DNA of 64,000 nt. Source: Citrobacter amalonaticus. GTDB taxonomy: Bacteria > Pseudomonadota > Gammaproteobacteria > Enterobacterales > Enterobacteriaceae. Location of the stretch: assembly GCA_028994555.1 (NCBI GenBank), contig JARDVN010000001.1, positions 1,674,001 to 1,738,000 on the forward strand, given 5' to 3'. Positions 47,428 to 58,004 of this stretch are shown here, piece after piece (within the stretch, counting starts at the first letter, position 1; each line of letters opens with the position of its first letter). Below the pieces are notes generated by a model. It saw nothing but the letters and a program-made list of their open reading frames with translations. It ran no database searches and was not told the DNA's origin. A program made the position numbers and the translations under genes.

Positions 47428-50259
47428 ATGAAGCCGCTCTCTTCACCGTTACAGCAGTACTGGCAAATCATTGCAGAACAGTTACCTGAATCCGTATCTG
47501 GCGTACAAACGAAGTCAGTACTTACATTCAGTGATTTTGTGCGGGACAGCGTTATCGCTCATCCTCACTGGCTGACGGAGCTGGAAAGCACGCCGCCGCA
47601 GGCTGATGAGTGGCAGCAGTACGGAGAATGGTTGCAGGCGAAGCTGGCAACGGTGAATGATGAAGCGGCGCTAATGCATGCGCTACGTCTGTTTCGTCGC
47701 CGTGTGATGGTGCGAATTGCCTGGGCGCAGGCGCTGTCGTTAGTGGACGATACCGATATTCTGCAGCAGCTAAGCCATCTGGCCGAGACGTTGATTGTTG
47801 GTGCACGTGACTGGCTGTACGACGCCTGCTGTCGCGAATGGGGAACGCCGTGCAACCAGGACGGTATCCCACAGCCGTTGCTGATTTTGGGTATGGGCAA
47901 ACTGGGCGGCGGCGAACTGAATTTCTCTTCGGATATTGATTTGATTTTCGCCTGGCCGGAGCACGGCTCCACTCAGGGTGGACGTCGGGAGTTGGATAAC
48001 GCGCAGTTTTTTACCCGCATGGGACAGCGGCTGATTAAGGTGCTGGATCAACCTACCCAGGATGGCTTCGTCTATCGTGTGGACATGCGGCTGCGTCCGT
48101 TTGGCGACAGCGGCCCGCTGGTATTGAGCTTCGCCGCGCTGGAAGATTATTACCAGGAACAAGGGCGCGACTGGGAGCGCTATGCGATGGTGAAGGCGCG
48201 GATTATGGGTGATACCGATGGTCGCTATGTCGATGAGCTGCGCGCCATGCTGCGCCCGTTTGTGTTCCGCCGCTATATCGATTTCAGCGTGATTCAGTCG
48301 CTGCGCAATATGAAAGGGATGATTGCCCGTGAAGTGCGTCGTCGGGGGGCTGAAAGACAATATTAAGCTCGGTGCGGGCGGCATTCGCGAGATTGAATTT
48401 ATCGTGCAGGTGTTTCAGTTGATTCGTGGCGGCCGCGAGCCATCGCTGCAATCCCGTTCGCTGCTGCCGACTTTACGTGCGATCGCCGCACTGCATCTGC
48501 TGCCGGAAAACGATGCCGAACAGTTGCGACTGGCCTACCTCTTCCTGCGCCGTCTGGAAAACCTGCTGCAAAGTATTAATGATGAACAAACGCAGACACT
48601 GCCGGGGGGATGAACTTAACCGGGCGCGGCTGGCCTGGGGAATGAATGCTGATGACTGGCAGCAACTAACCGAAATGCTCGAGGCGCACATGGCGAACGT
48701 GCGCCGCGTGTTTAATGAGCTGATCGGCGATGATGAAACGGAAACCCAGGAAGATGCGCTGTCAGAACAGTGGCGCGAACTGTGGCAGGACGCCTTGCAG
48801 GAGGACGATACGCCGCCCGTATTGTCACACCTTGCAGATGACGATCGTATTCGCGTGCTGGCCTTAATTGCTGATTTTCGTAAAGAGCTGGATAAGCGCA
48901 CCATTGGTCCGCGCGGGCGTCAGGTACTCGATCATCTCATGCCGCACTTGCTGAGCGATGTCTGTACGCGCCAGGATCCCGCCGTGCCTCTGTCGCGCAT
49001 TACGCCGCTGCTGGTGGGCATTGTTACGCGAACCACCTATCTCGAACTGTTGAGTGAATTTCCCGGTGCGCTCAAGCATTTGATTTCGCTCTGCGCCGCG
49101 TCGCCGATGGTCGCCAGCCAACTGGCGCGTTATCCGTTGTTGCTGGATGAGCTACTCGATCCGGCTACGCTCTATCAGCCGACGGCGACTGATGCTTATC
49201 GCGATGAGCTTCGTCAATATCTGCTGCGCGTGCCGGAAGAGGATGAAGAACAACAACTGGAAGCCCTACGTCAGTTTAAACAGGCGCAGCTTCTGCGTAT
49301 TGCTGCCGCCGACATCGCCGAAACGTTACCGGTGATGAAAGTGAGCGATCATTTGACCTGGCTGGCGGAGGCGATGATTGATGCCGTTGTCCAGCAGGCG
49401 TGGCTGCAAATGGCCGCGCGCTATGGCCAGCCGACGCATCTGGCTGAACGGGATGGGCGCGGCTTTGCGGTGGTGGGTTACGGCAAACTGGGCGGTTGGG
49501 AATTGGGCTACAGCTCCGATCTCGATTTGATCTTTCTGCATGACTGCCCGGTTGACGTGATGACTGACGGCGAGCGCGAAATTGACGGGCGCCAGTTCTA
49601 CCTGCGTCTGGCACAGCGCATTATGCATCTGTTCAGCACCCGCACCTCTTCCGGCATTTTGTATGAAGTGGATGCGCGTCTGCGCCCGTCGGGTGCTGCG
49701 GGGGATGCTGGTGACCTCTGCCGAGGCCTTTGCGGATTATCAGAGAAATGAGGCCTGGACGTGGGAGCATCAGGCGCTGGTGCGTGCCCGCGTCGTTTAT
49801 GGCGACCCGCAACTGACCTCGCAGTTTGATGCCGTGCGTCGCGATATCATGACGCTGCCTCGCGACGGCAAAACGTTGCAGACGGAGGTGCGCGAAATGC
49901 GTGAAAAAATGCGCGCGCATCTGGGCAATAAACATCGCGATCGCTTTGATATTAAAGCCGATGAAGGCGGTATTACCGATATTGAATTTATCACGCAATA
50001 TCTGGTGTTACGTTATGCCCATGACAAACCTAAACTGACCCGCTGGTCGGATAATGTGCGCATTCTGGAACTGTTAGCGCAAAACGACATTATGGATGAG
50101 CAGGAGGCGATGGCACTGACCCACGCCTATACCACGCTGCGCGATGAGTTACATCATCTTGCTTTACAGGAACTGCCAGGCCATGTGGCGCAAACCTGTT
50201 TTGACGCCGAGCGCACGCTGGTGCGGGCAAGCTGGCAGAAGTGGCTGGTTGAAGAATGA
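47428..50259 (+). CDS. glnE: GlnE, bifunctional glutamine synthetase adenylyltransferase (frame broken three times)
   Basis: Adds and removes AMP on glutamine synthetase under PII control. It has two nucleotidyltransferase domains: the N-terminal deadenylylase with [20 protein letters not shown] and the C-terminal adenylylase with [20 protein letters not shown], separated by helical regulatory regions. Breaks at G6 48344-48349 ([13 protein letters not shown]), G6 48604-48609 ([11 protein letters not shown]) and G5 49700-49704 (PSGAAGMLVTS) each need one base removed. The corrected length is 942 residues, close to E. coli (946). Confidence 0.95.
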
Positions 50260-50306
50260 AGTGTGCTATCATCGCGCGCAAATTTTGAATCTCTCAGGAG
50301 ACAGGA

Positions 50307-51743
50307 ATGAAAGTAACGCTGCCAGAGTTTGAACGTGCAGGAGTCTTGGTCGTCGGTGATGTGATGCTGGATCGCTACTGGTACGGGCCCACCAGCCGTA
50401 TTTCGCCGGAAGCGCCAGTACCGGTGGTGAAAGTGGATACCATCGAAGAACGACCGGGCGGTGCAGCCAACGTGGCGATGAACATTGCCTCTCTGGGCGC
50501 AAATTCGCGTCTGGTCGGACTGACCGGTATCGATGATGCCGCACGCGCGCTCAGCAAAACGCTGGCGGACGTCAACGTGAAATGCGACTTCGTTTCTGTG
50601 CCGACCCATCCGACGATCACTAAACTGCGCGTTCTTTCACGTAATCAGCAGCTGATTCGTCTGGATTTTGAAGAGGGTTTTGAAGGTGTAGACCCACAGC
50701 CGCTGCATGAACGCATTAACCAGGCGCTGGGCTCTATTGGCGCCCTGGTGCTGTCTGACTATGCCAAAGGCGCATTGGCCAGCGTCCAGCAGATGATCGC
50801 CCTGGCGCGTAAAGCCGGTGTGCCGGTACTGATTGATCCGAAAGGGACCGATTTTGAACGCTACCGTGGTGCGACGCTGCTGACGCCGAACCTCTCTGAG
50901 TTCGAAGCGGTGGCAGGAAAATGCAAAAGCGAAGAAGAGATTGTGGAACGCGGCATGAAGCTGATTGCCGATTTTGAGCTTTCCGCACTGCTGGTGACAC
51001 GCTCCGAGCAGGGGATGACGCTACTGCAACCGGGTAAAGCGCCGCTGCACATGCCGACGCAGGCGCAGGAAGTATATGATGTGACCGGTGCAGGCGACAC
51101 GGTGATTGGCGTGCTGGCGGCGACGCTGGCGGCCGGTAATTCGCTGGAAGAAGCGTGTTTCTTTGCCAACGCTGCGGCAGGCGTCGTGGTCGGTAAGCTG
51201 GGGACCTCTACCGTTTCGCCTATCGAACTGGAAAACGCGGTACGTGGTCGTGCGGAAACCGGCTTTGGTGTGATGACTGAAGAAGCGTTGAAACAGGCGG
51301 TCGCCAGCGCCCGTAAGCGCGGTGAGAAAGTCGTCATGACCAACGGAGTGTTTGACATTCTGCATGCGGGCCATGTCTCCTATCTCGCAAATGCGCGTAA
51401 GCTGGGCGATCGCTTAATTGTCGCGGTCAACAGCGATGCGTCGACGAAACGCCTGAAAGGGGAAACGCGTCCGGTGAACCCGCTCGAACAACGTATGATT
51501 GTGTTGGCCGCGCTGGAAGCCGTTGACTGGGTGGTTTCCTTTGAAGAAGACACGCCGCAGCGTCTGATTGCAGGCGTATTGCCGGATCTGCTGGTGAAAG
51601 GCGGAGATTACAAACCGGAAGAGATAGCAGGCAGCGAAGAAGTGTGGGCCAACGGCGGTGAAGTGTTGGTGCTTAACTTTGAAGACGGTTGCTCCACCAC
51701 CAATATCATCAAGAAAATTCAGAAAGACAGCGATAAAGGATGA
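50307..51743 (+). CDS. hldE: HldE, heptose-7-phosphate kinase / heptose-1-phosphate adenylyltransferase
   Basis: 478 residues. Makes ADP-heptose for the lipopolysaccharide core. Ribokinase-like domain at about 1-318 ([20 protein letters not shown]; anion hole [14 protein letters not shown]). Cytidylyltransferase-like domain from about 344 with [20 protein letters not shown]. The frame is intact; the start follows a good CAGGAGA ribosome-binding site, 47 bases after glnE. Confidence 0.97.
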   Translation: MKVTLPEFERAGVLVVGDVMLDRYWYGPTSRISPEAPVPVVKVDTIEERPGGAANVAMNIASLGANSRLVGLTGIDDAARALSKTLADVNVKCDFVSVPTHPTITKLRVLSRNQQLIRLDFEEGFEGVDPQPLHERINQALGSIGALVLSDYAKGALASVQQMIALARKAGVPVLIDPKGTDFERYRGATLLTPNLSEFEAVAGKCKSEEEIVERGMKLIADFELSALLVTRSEQGMTLLQPGKAPLHMPTQAQEVYDVTGAGDTVIGVLAATLAAGNSLEEACFFANAAAGVVVGKLGTSTVSPIELENAVRGRAETGFGVMTEEALKQAVASARKRGEKVVMTNGVFDILHAGHVSYLANARKLGDRLIVAVNSDASTKRLKGETRPVNPLEQRMIVLAALEAVDWVVSFEEDTPQRLIAGVLPDLLVKGGDYKPEEIAGSEEVWANGGEVLVLNFEDGCSTTNIIKKIQKDSDKG

Positions 51744-51864
51744 ATGCTGGAGGCGCATCGAACATTTTATATCGGTGCGTTCCTCACGGTTGACGCTGCT
51801 GTTTTTTCGACCTAGAGTAAAGGAATAAGGGTGAGAGGGGATTGCTCCCCTCGCTGATTGCCTG

Positions 51865-51924
51865 TTAGTAAGCGTGGAAACTTATCAGTAACAGCACAAC
51901 CAGTATGATGACCCGTATCATCAT
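51865..51924 (-). CDS. Ibs-type type I toxin, 19-residue hydrophobic peptide
   Basis: Frame on the minus strand reads MMIRVIILVVLLLISFHAY then TAA. It is nearly the same as E. coli IbsC-type peptides, which insert in the inner membrane and depolarise it when overproduced. A strong ribosome-binding site (AAGGAAAGGG) precedes the ATG. It is too short for usual gene callers and lies wholly inside the Sib RNA on the opposite strand. Most of the 513-base gap between hldE and glgS is explained by this pair; I see nothing else clear in it. Confidence 0.85.
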   Translation of the reverse strand: MMIRVIILVVLLLISFHAY

Positions 51925-51939
51925 AACCCTTTCCTTATT

Positions 51940-51965
51940 AAAGCCCCTTCTTCGGGAGGGGCTTT
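51940..51965 (+). terminator. Terminator of the Sib RNA
   Basis: AAAGCCCCT pairs with AGGGGCTTT around an 8-base loop; same hairpin as in other sib loci. Confidence 0.75.
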
Positions 51966-52256
51966 CCCGTCTCAGCTCCTTGCTGACTCAACGATTGTTC
52001 GCGAACTCATCTGACAGGTACAGCCCTTTCTTCCGGCAATTTTGAATTACTGGAGCGTCTACGCAAAACGTCATATCGGGAAGGGAAAAGGGTTATTAGG
52101 AATAAAAAAACTTCAGTAAGGATTTCCCTAAAAGTGTGACATCAGGCCGTTGATTTGCGCACAATATGTACAAACCTGCTACGCCTCCCGGTAAATACTG
52201 GTATCAGAAAAAAGCATATGACCTTAACAGAGATTCACCGACTGGAGGATATGCTA

Positions 52257-52457
52257 ATGAACAACAGCGTTTATTCGATGAACAATTTCGATTTCCTGGC
52301 GCGGAGTTTTGCCAGAATGCAGGCTGAAGGTCGCCCTGTTGATATCCAGGCCGTTACCGGCAATATGGATGAGGAGCACCGCAGCTGGTTTTGCAAACGC
52401 TACGCGCACTACTGCCAGCAGGCATTGAACGCCAGAAAGTTAGAAGTGGAACATTGA
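52257..52457 (+). CDS. glgS: GlgS (ScoR), surface-composition regulator
   Basis: 66 residues, the E. coli length, with [20 protein letters not shown] and [20 protein letters not shown] matching GlgS. In E. coli it affects motility, fimbriae and glycogen. Start ATG 52257 has TGGAGGAT upstream; in-frame upstream codons in the longer frame are not conserved. Confidence 0.93.
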   Translation: MNNSVYSMNNFDFLARSFARMQAEGRPVDIQAVTGNMDEEHRSWFCKRYAHYCQQALNARKLEVEH

Positions 52458-52463
52458 TATGTC

Positions 52464-52492
52464 AACGGGCCTTACGGCCCGTTGCTGTTTTT
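52464..52492 (+). terminator. Terminator between glgS and ubiK
   Basis: AACGGGCC-TTAC-GGCCCGTT hairpin (52464-52483) with a T-rich tail; shared by two convergent genes. Confidence 0.8.
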
Positions 52493-52787
52493 ACGCTTGC
52501 GGTTCTACTGGCGGGATGGCGGGTGCGGGTTTGACTTCTTCAGTAGCCTGACGTGCTTCCAGCTCGCTCAACCGTTGCTCCAGCAGCGCCAGCTTTTCAC
52601 GAGTACGTAACAGCACCTGGGTCTGAACATCAAACTCTTCGCGGCTCACCAGATCGAGACGCGTCAGCTGAGATTGCAGCGTTTGACGGATCTTCTTCTC
52701 GACATCTTCCCCGAACTCCCGGATCCCTTTCGGCATCGACTCGTGAACCTGGCGAGCAATCTGCTCAATTTTTTTCGGGTCAATCAT
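52491..52787 (-). CDS. ubiK: UbiK, ubiquinone biosynthesis accessory factor
   Basis: 98 residues. BMFP family: amphipathic N-terminal helix and a C-terminal coiled coil ([20 protein letters not shown]) that trimerises. Start [20 protein letters not shown] at 52787 as in E. coli YqiC; the longer frame is not conserved. Works with UbiJ in the soluble ubiquinone complex under aerobic conditions. Confidence 0.94.
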   Translation of the reverse strand: MIDPKKIEQIARQVHESMPKGIREFGEDVEKKIRQTLQSQLTRLDLVSREEFDVQTQVLLRTREKLALLEQRLSELEARQATEEVKPAPAIPPVEPQA

Positions 52788-52925
52788 AGTGGTTTCCCTG
52801 AACTGGTAAGTGTTACTGCCCATTGTAGTGCGATCTGCGAAAGGCATAAACCAGAATTGTGTGATGTTAATGCGGGTAAAGGCGTTGATGAAGGTAATCA
52901 ATAGCGTTATAGTTAATCCGCTTAT

Positions 52926-53070
52926 TCTCAGGGCGGGGCGAAATTCCCCACCGGCGGTAAATCAACTCAGGTTGAAAGCCCGCGAGCGCTTTGGGTGCAA
53001 ACCTAAAGGTCAGCAGATCCGGTGTAATTCCGGGGCCGACGGTTAGAGTCCGGATGGGAGAGAGTAACGA
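52926..53070 (+). ncRNA. FMN riboswitch (RFN element) upstream of ribB
   Basis: All conserved blocks are present in order: AGGGCGGGGCGAAATTCCCC, CCGGCGGT, AGCCCGCGAGCG, GGTCAGCAGATCCGGT, CCGGGGCCGACGGTTAGAGT and CGGATGGGAGAGAGTAACG. It occupies most of the 388-base gap between ubiK and ribB. FMN binding should reduce ribB expression. Confidence 0.95.
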
Positions 53071-53175
53071 TCCAGTCGGGCATGGACCCGCTCACGTTAT
53101 TTTTTTGCCGCTTGTCGGTACTCCTAAGACTGCCCTGATTCTGGTAACCATAAATTTAGTGAGGTTTTTTTTACC

Positions 53176-53829
53176 ATGAATCAGACGCTACTTTCCTCTT
53201 TTGGTACGCCTTTTGAACGTGTCGAAAACGCTCTGTCTGCGCTGCGCGAAGGCCGCGGTGTGATGGTGCTGGACGACGAAGATCGTGAAAACGAAGGCGA
53301 TATGATTTTCCCGGCAGAAACCATGACCGTTGAGCAGATGGCGCTGACCATCCGTCACGGTAGCGGTATTGTCTGCCTGTGCATCACCGAAGATCGTCGT
53401 AAACAACTCGATCTACCGATGATGGTGGAAAATAACACCAGCGCTTATGGCACCGGTTTTACCGTGACCATTGAGGCTGCGACAGGGGTCACGACCGGTG
53501 TTTCTGCTGCCGATCGCGTAACCACCGTTCGCGCGGCAATTGCCGATGGCGCAAAACCTTCCGATCTGAACCGTCCGGGGCATGTCTTCCCGCTGCGCGC
53601 TCAGGCGGGTGGGGTATTGACGCGCGGCGGTCACACCGAAGCGACTATCGACCTGGTCACGCTGGCGGGGTTCAAACCAGCAGGCGTGCTGTGCGAGCTG
53701 ACGAATGACGATGGCAGCATGGCGCGCGCGCCAGAGTGCATCGAATTTGCAGGCAAACACAATATGGCCGTGGTGACGATCGAAGACCTGGTGGCTTACC
53801 GCCAGGCACACGAACGTAAAGCCAGCTAA
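53176..53829 (+). CDS. ribB: RibB, 3,4-dihydroxy-2-butanone-4-phosphate synthase
   Basis: 217 residues, as in E. coli. Converts ribulose 5-phosphate to the four-carbon riboflavin precursor. Metal- and substrate-binding motif [18 protein letters not shown]; later [20 protein letters not shown]. Controlled by the FMN riboswitch upstream. Confidence 0.97.
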   Translation: MNQTLLSSFGTPFERVENALSALREGRGVMVLDDEDRENEGDMIFPAETMTVEQMALTIRHGSGIVCLCITEDRRKQLDLPMMVENNTSAYGTGFTVTIEAATGVTTGVSAADRVTTVRAAIADGAKPSDLNRPGHVFPLRAQAGGVLTRGGHTEATIDLVTLAGFKPAGVLCELTNDDGSMARAPECIEFAGKHNMAVVTIEDLVAYRQAHERKAS

Positions 53830-53836
53830 TCCTGCC

Positions 53837-53871
53837 TTGCCGGATAGGGGAACACGCTCCTTATCCGGCAA
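53837..53871 (+). terminator. Hairpin after ribB
   Basis: TTGCCGGATA and TATCCGGCAA form a 10-bp stem. It resembles a single REP unit and may end or protect the ribB transcript. Confidence 0.55.
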
Positions 53872-54041
53872 ATTCCGCTTTTTCAAACATTCTTTCGGTT
53901 AATAAACATCCAATCTTTTTCTCTATGATCGAAATCATCTTTTCGATTTCATACTGTGCCAGTATATAAACCTACCTAAAAATAGGTATGTTAAATATTA
54001 ACGCTAAATATCTGTTAATGTTAAATTTTAAGGGTAAAAGG

Positions 54042-54218
54042 ATGTTTATTGCCTGGTACTGGATTGTCTTAATTGCACTGGTGGTTGTGGGCTATGTTTG
54101 CCACATGAAACGCTACTGTAAAGCGTTTCGACAGGATCGTGATGCGCTACTGGAAATTCGCAATAAATTACTTCGTCGTGATGATGAAGAACGCGTCATG
54201 ACAAAAGAGCAGGAATAA
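54042..54218 (+). CDS. Small single-span membrane protein
   Basis: 58 residues from ATG 54042, which has AAGGG 8 bases upstream; the open frame extends to 53988 but those codons lack a site. One hydrophobic segment (WYWIVLIALVVVGYV, residues 5-19) is followed by a basic, then charged cytoplasmic-type tail (KRYCKAFRQDRDALLEIRNK). I do not recognise the function. It lies between ribB and zupT, convergent with zupT. Confidence 0.65.
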   Translation: MFIAWYWIVLIALVVVGYVCHMKRYCKAFRQDRDALLEIRNKLLRRDDEERVMTKEQE

Positions 54219-54231
54219 CCGCTTCCTGCTC
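54207..54231. terminator. Bidirectional terminator between the small gene and zupT
   Basis: GAGCAGGAA / TTCCTGCTC stem; on the minus strand it is followed by TTTT, suiting zupT. The left arm overlaps the last codons of the small gene. Confidence 0.65.
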
Positions 54232-54237
54232 TCTGCG

Positions 54238-55012
54238 TTACCCAATCCCCATCGTCTGAAGTACCACCAGACTCAACCCCATCACCGACATTCCACACAG
54301 AACGCCATAGCTGGGGTTGTTATTGGGATCGATCTCTTTTGCCAGCGGCATCAATTCATCCACCGACAGCGCCACCATAATACCTGCGACAGCCGCCATA
54401 ATCGCCGCCATAACGACGGGCGACACTAGGCTGCCAAGAATCAGCCATGCCAGCACGCCGCCTAATATTTCCGCCATGCCGGAAATGCCCGCCCAGAAAA
54501 CAGCGGTGCGTTTAGAGCCGGTGGCGGCGTATACCGGACCGGCAACGGCTAAACCTTCTGGGATATTGTGCAGAGCAACCGCCAGCGCGACACCAAATCC
54601 TAACTCCAGGTTGCTGCTGGCGGTCACGTAGGTTGCAATTCCTTCCGGGAAGTTGTGCAAACTGATCCCCAGCGTGAGCAGAATGGCAGTACGTTTGATC
54701 GAGCCGGGAATCGGTTGCGTTCTTTTTTGCACCAGATCCTGTGGGTGGGCGTGGGGAAGAAGACGATCCAGACCAAAGTAACCCAGCAAACCTATGATAA
54801 ACATGCCGTAGCCCAGAAGGGGCGACATTCCCTTTGTACCTAATGCGGCAGGCAGCATCTCCATTAAGGAGATCAGCAGCATGATCCCGGCGGCAAATCC
54901 GAGCGAAAACGCCAGCAGGCGGTTCGACGGTTTTTGTCCCAGCACGCCAAGAAACGCGCCAATAAACGTGGCGGCCCCCCGCCAGTAAGGTCAGAATTAA
55001 AGGTACTGACAT
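54238..55012 (-). CDS. zupT: ZupT, ZIP-family divalent metal importer (frame broken once)
   Basis: Zinc (also iron, manganese, cobalt) uptake protein of the inner membrane with eight membrane segments. Metal-site helices are [20 protein letters not shown] and [22 protein letters not shown]6 run at 54975-54980 breaks the frame at [12 protein letters not shown]; removing one base restores the start [12 protein letters not shown] at 55012 and about 257 residues. Confidence 0.94.
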
Positions 55013-55144
55013 CAATGACTCCTCATACATCTCACTGACCTTCAAAATAACTGATGATCATCATCATGGTTATCAGAGTTCTTCATTCATCGAAAGAGCG
55101 TATCGTAAGACTATCAAAATGACTCCCTGAGTAAGGATATCATC

Positions 55145-55943
55145 ATGTCTTCAATTCGTATGCCAGCATTGTTTTTGGGACACGGTAGCCCAATGAACGT
55201 TCTGGAAGATAACCTGTATACCCGCGCCTGGCAGCAGCTTGGGGAGACATTGCCGCGTCCAAAAGCGATTGTTGTCGTCTCTGCTCACTGGTTTACACGA
55301 GGCACTGGCGTCACCGCGATGGAAGCGCCTAAAACCATTCATGACTTTGGCGGTTTCCCGCAGGCGTTGTACGACACGCATTACCCGGCGCCCGGCTCCC
55401 CTGAACTGGCACAGCACCTGGTTGATTTGCTTGCACCGGTGCCGGTTGCGCTCGACAAAGAAGCCTGGGGCTTTGACCACGGTTCCTGGGGGGGTGCTGA
55501 TCAAGATGTACCCGAATGCCGATATCCCGATGGTGCAGTTGAGTATCGACAGTACCAAACCAGCGGCCTGGCATTTTGAAATTGGGCGCAAACTGGCGTC
55601 GCTGCGTGATGAAGGCATCATGCTGGTGGCCAGTGGCAACGTTGTGCACAATCTGCGTACGGCGCGCTGGCACGGCGATAATAACCCATATCCGTGGGCA
55701 ACATCGTTCAATGATTTTGTCAAAGCGAACCTGAGCTGGCAAGGACCGGTTGAACAGCATCCGCTGGTCAATTATCTCGATCATGAAGGCGGTTCATTGT
55801 CGAACCCGACACCAGATCACTATCTGCCGTTGTTGTACGTACTGGGCGCGTGGGATGGTAAAGAACCGGTGACGATCCCGGTTGATGGGATTGAGATGGG
55901 CAGCCTGAGTATGTTGTCGGTACAGGTGGGGCAGGCCGGGTAA
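55145..55943 (+). CDS. ygiD: YgiD, 4,5-DOPA extradiol dioxygenase (frame broken once)
   Basis: LigB-type extradiol dioxygenase family; the E. coli enzyme converts L-DOPA to 4,5-seco-DOPA. Visible metal-site regions are LGHGSPMNVLEDN, VVSAHWFTRG and VHDFGGFP-type HDFGGFPQAL, and later ASGNVVHNLRT. A G7 run at 55488-55494 breaks the frame at GSWGVLIKMYP; one base less gives 265 residues. The stop codon lies inside a REP element. Confidence 0.9.
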
Positions 55944-56010
55944 GGCAAAGCCGCTACCCGGCAAGTCTCTATTGCCTGATTGCGACACAGAGTGTCTTAT
56001 CAGGCCTACA
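55934..56010. repeat. REP elements at the 3' ends of ygiD and ygiC
   Basis: GCCGGGTAAGGCAAAGCC through CTACCCGGC (55934-55962) and a second unit TGCCTGATTGCG through ATCAGGCCTACA. The first unit includes the ygiD stop codon. Confidence 0.75.
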
Positions 56011-56023
56011 TAGTAGTGCCATC

Positions 56024-57184
56024 TTACTCGACAAAAATATGCGGGTAGAAGCGGGACAGATCCTGAGTGATCAGCGCTCTGTCTTCGCGAATACCGATCC
56101 CGGCAGGCTGATCGTTGATCAACCAGCTACCGATCAGCATATAACTGTCGCCAAATTTCGGCAGTTGATGAAACTGCTGCACGATCATGCCTTCTTCACC
56201 GTACGGTCCTTCCACCGCTTCGATCGTTTTACCATTCTCGATAATGGAAACGTTCGCGCCTTCACGTGAGAAGATCGGTTTCACGACGAATTTTTCCATC
56301 TGGGGATAGTCGTCTTCGGCGAAATAGGCGGGAAGAAGATTCGGATGGTTCGGGAACATCTCCCACAGCAGCGGCAACAGCGCCTTATTAGAGATGATGC
56401 TCTTCCAGGCCGGTTCCAGCCAGCGTACGCCAGCGTCTTCCAGTTTGGTGGAGAACATCTCGCGCAGCATAAACTCCCACGGATAGAGCTTGAACAGGTT
56501 GGCAATCACCTGATCCTGCAGATCCGTAAACTGGCCTTTTTCACCCAGCCCGATATCTTCAATATAGAGGAATTCAGTGGCGATTTCCGCCTCAGCAGCG
56601 CAATCCTGCAGATACTGAATGGTGCCGCGATCTTCAACGGTAGCACGACAACAGGTTAAATGCAGAAGCTGGAAACCGTACTGCTCACGCAACTCGGCGA
56701 AGCGCTCAATGAGCTTTTCCTGCAGGCTGTTAAACTGATCGCTGCCTTCTGGCAGATTGCCCGCATTGATCTGATCTTCAAGCCAGATCCACTGGAAAAA
56801 CGCCGCTTCGTACAGCGAGGTCGGAGTATCGGCGTTATTCTCCAGCAGCTTCGGTTCGCCGGTGCCATCCCACGCCAGATCAAGACGCGAGTAGAGCGAC
56901 GGCTGGTTTGTCTGCCAGGACTGACGGACAAAGCCCCAGGTGTGTTTAGGAATACGGAATTTGGTCATCAGCTCGTCGCTGGCGATCACTTTCTCGACCA
57001 CCCTGAGGCACATCTGGTGCAGCTCTGCGGTCACATCTTCTAGCTTTTCAACCTGGGCCAGCGTCAGCTTGTAATAGGCATCTTCACACCAGTACGGTTC
57101 GCCGTACATGGTGTGAAAATTAAAACCGTATTCAGTAGCTTTATCGCGCCAGTCCGGGCGTTCGGTAATACTGACTCTTTCCAT
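56024..57184 (-). CDS. ygiC: YgiC, ATP-grasp acid-amine ligase
   Basis: 386 residues, as in E. coli. Resembles the glutathionylspermidine synthetase C-terminal domain: [20 protein letters not shown] near the N-terminus and ATP-grasp segments [17 protein letters not shown] and [20 protein letters not shown]. It has no amidase domain. Substrate not established. Downstream of ygiB in the tolC-ygiB-ygiC group. Confidence 0.93.
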   Translation of the reverse strand: MERVSITERPDWRDKATEYGFNFHTMYGEPYWCEDAYYKLTLAQVEKLEDVTAELHQMCLRVVEKVIASDELMTKFRIPKHTWGFVRQSWQTNQPSLYSRLDLAWDGTGEPKLLENNADTPTSLYEAAFFQWIWLEDQINAGNLPEGSDQFNSLQEKLIERFAELREQYGFQLLHLTCCRATVEDRGTIQYLQDCAAEAEIATEFLYIEDIGLGEKGQFTDLQDQVIANLFKLYPWEFMLREMFSTKLEDAGVRWLEPAWKSIISNKALLPLLWEMFPNHPNLLPAYFAEDDYPQMEKFVVKPIFSREGANVSIIENGKTIEAVEGPYGEEGMIVQQFHQLPKFGDSYMLIGSWLINDQPAGIGIREDRALITQDLSRFYPHIFVE

Positions 57185-57189
57185 GCGGA

Positions 57190-57855
57190 TCAGCCACCCA
57201 TTGAACGGGTGGAGGTGCCGCTTGCGCTACGCTGCATGGCGCTCTGTTTGGCAACGGATTCACCGAAGCCGCCGCGCGTAACGGTAGAGGTGGTGGCAGG
57301 TTTTGGCGCCATGGCGGTTTTGGGGACCGTCATCGTACGCCCAGGCTGTGCGGCGCCGTAGTTTTTACCACCCGCATCGGTGTATTTTCCGTAAGCCGGA
57401 CTGGCCGGGTTTTTCGAGCTGAACAGCGGCTGCTGCGCAAAGCCCGCGCCGCCACCCATCATGCGGCCCATCATATAACCCGCCATCAGCGGCATCCAGA
57501 AACTGCCGCTGGACTGCTGTGCCTGAGCTTCTGGCGCCATGCCTGCCTGAGCAGGGGCTTGCTGGCACTGGCCTTCACCGAACTCGGCGATACAATCTTC
57601 GCGAGTGGCATATTTCGGCGCGGTACGTTCCGCTTCTTTCAACGCATTGTTGTAGGCGGTGGTACATTCCGCACTTTTACCCGGATTGGCAGCCGAGCAG
57701 TCATCCGCATTTTGATACAGCGATACGGTTTCATCGCTTTTCTCACAGCCCGCCAGCATAAACACAGCGGTAACGGCTAACGCCACAGGCGTCAGATGCC
57801 GTGCGCTCCAGCTTTTGCGGAACGAGGCGTGATGTATGGATTTTGTCCGTTTCAT
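57190..57855 (-). CDS. ygiB: YgiB, DUF1190 lipoprotein
   Basis: 221 residues. Signal with lipobox [12 protein letters not shown] (lipidated Cys near residue 37), then a Gln/Ala and Gly/Met-rich middle ([17 protein letters not shown]) and a Ser/Thr/Arg-rich tail ending [16 protein letters not shown]1190 family. In E. coli, transcribed with tolC and controlled by MarA/SoxS/Rob. The start lies 149 bases after tolC. Confidence 0.92.
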   Translation of the reverse strand: MKRTKSIHHASFRKSWSARHLTPVALAVTAVFMLAGCEKSDETVSLYQNADDCSAANPGKSAECTTAYNNALKEAERTAPKYATREDCIAEFGEGQCQQAPAQAGMAPEAQAQQSSGSFWMPLMAGYMMGRMMGGGAGFAQQPLFSSKNPASPAYGKYTDAGGKNYGAAQPGRTMTVPKTAMAPKPATTSTVTRGGFGESVAKQSAMQRSASGTSTRSMGG

Positions 57856-57977
57856 TTTCGTCTTTCCTGGACCCAGTGGTTATTACTGCTCAGGATAGAG
57901 GATGAGTGGTTGAAAATGAAGCGAGAAGAGGCTGGAATGCGGCACATTGGCGGGATCTTTACGTTGCCTTACGTTCA

Positions 57978-57997
57978 GACGGGGCCGAAGCCCCGTC
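57978..57997 (-). terminator. Attenuator-like hairpin between tolC and ygiB
   Basis: GACGGGGC-TTCG-GCCCCGTC, a very stable stem with UUCG-type loop and no T run. It probably stabilises the tolC mRNA and reduces read-through to ygiBC. Confidence 0.55.
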
Positions 57998-58004
57998 ATC
58001 GCGT

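Larger units (their letters stand above)
51826..51970 (+). ncRNA. Sib antisense RNA
   Basis: The stretch from AAGGGTGAGAGGGGATTGCT to the terminator closely follows the known Sib RNA layout of E. coli (sibD and sibE lie near hldE there). It is complementary to the full ibs toxin reading frame on the other strand. A -10-like TAGAGT lies just upstream. Sib RNA pairs with ibs mRNA and blocks toxin synthesis. The 5' end is approximate. Confidence 0.85.
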
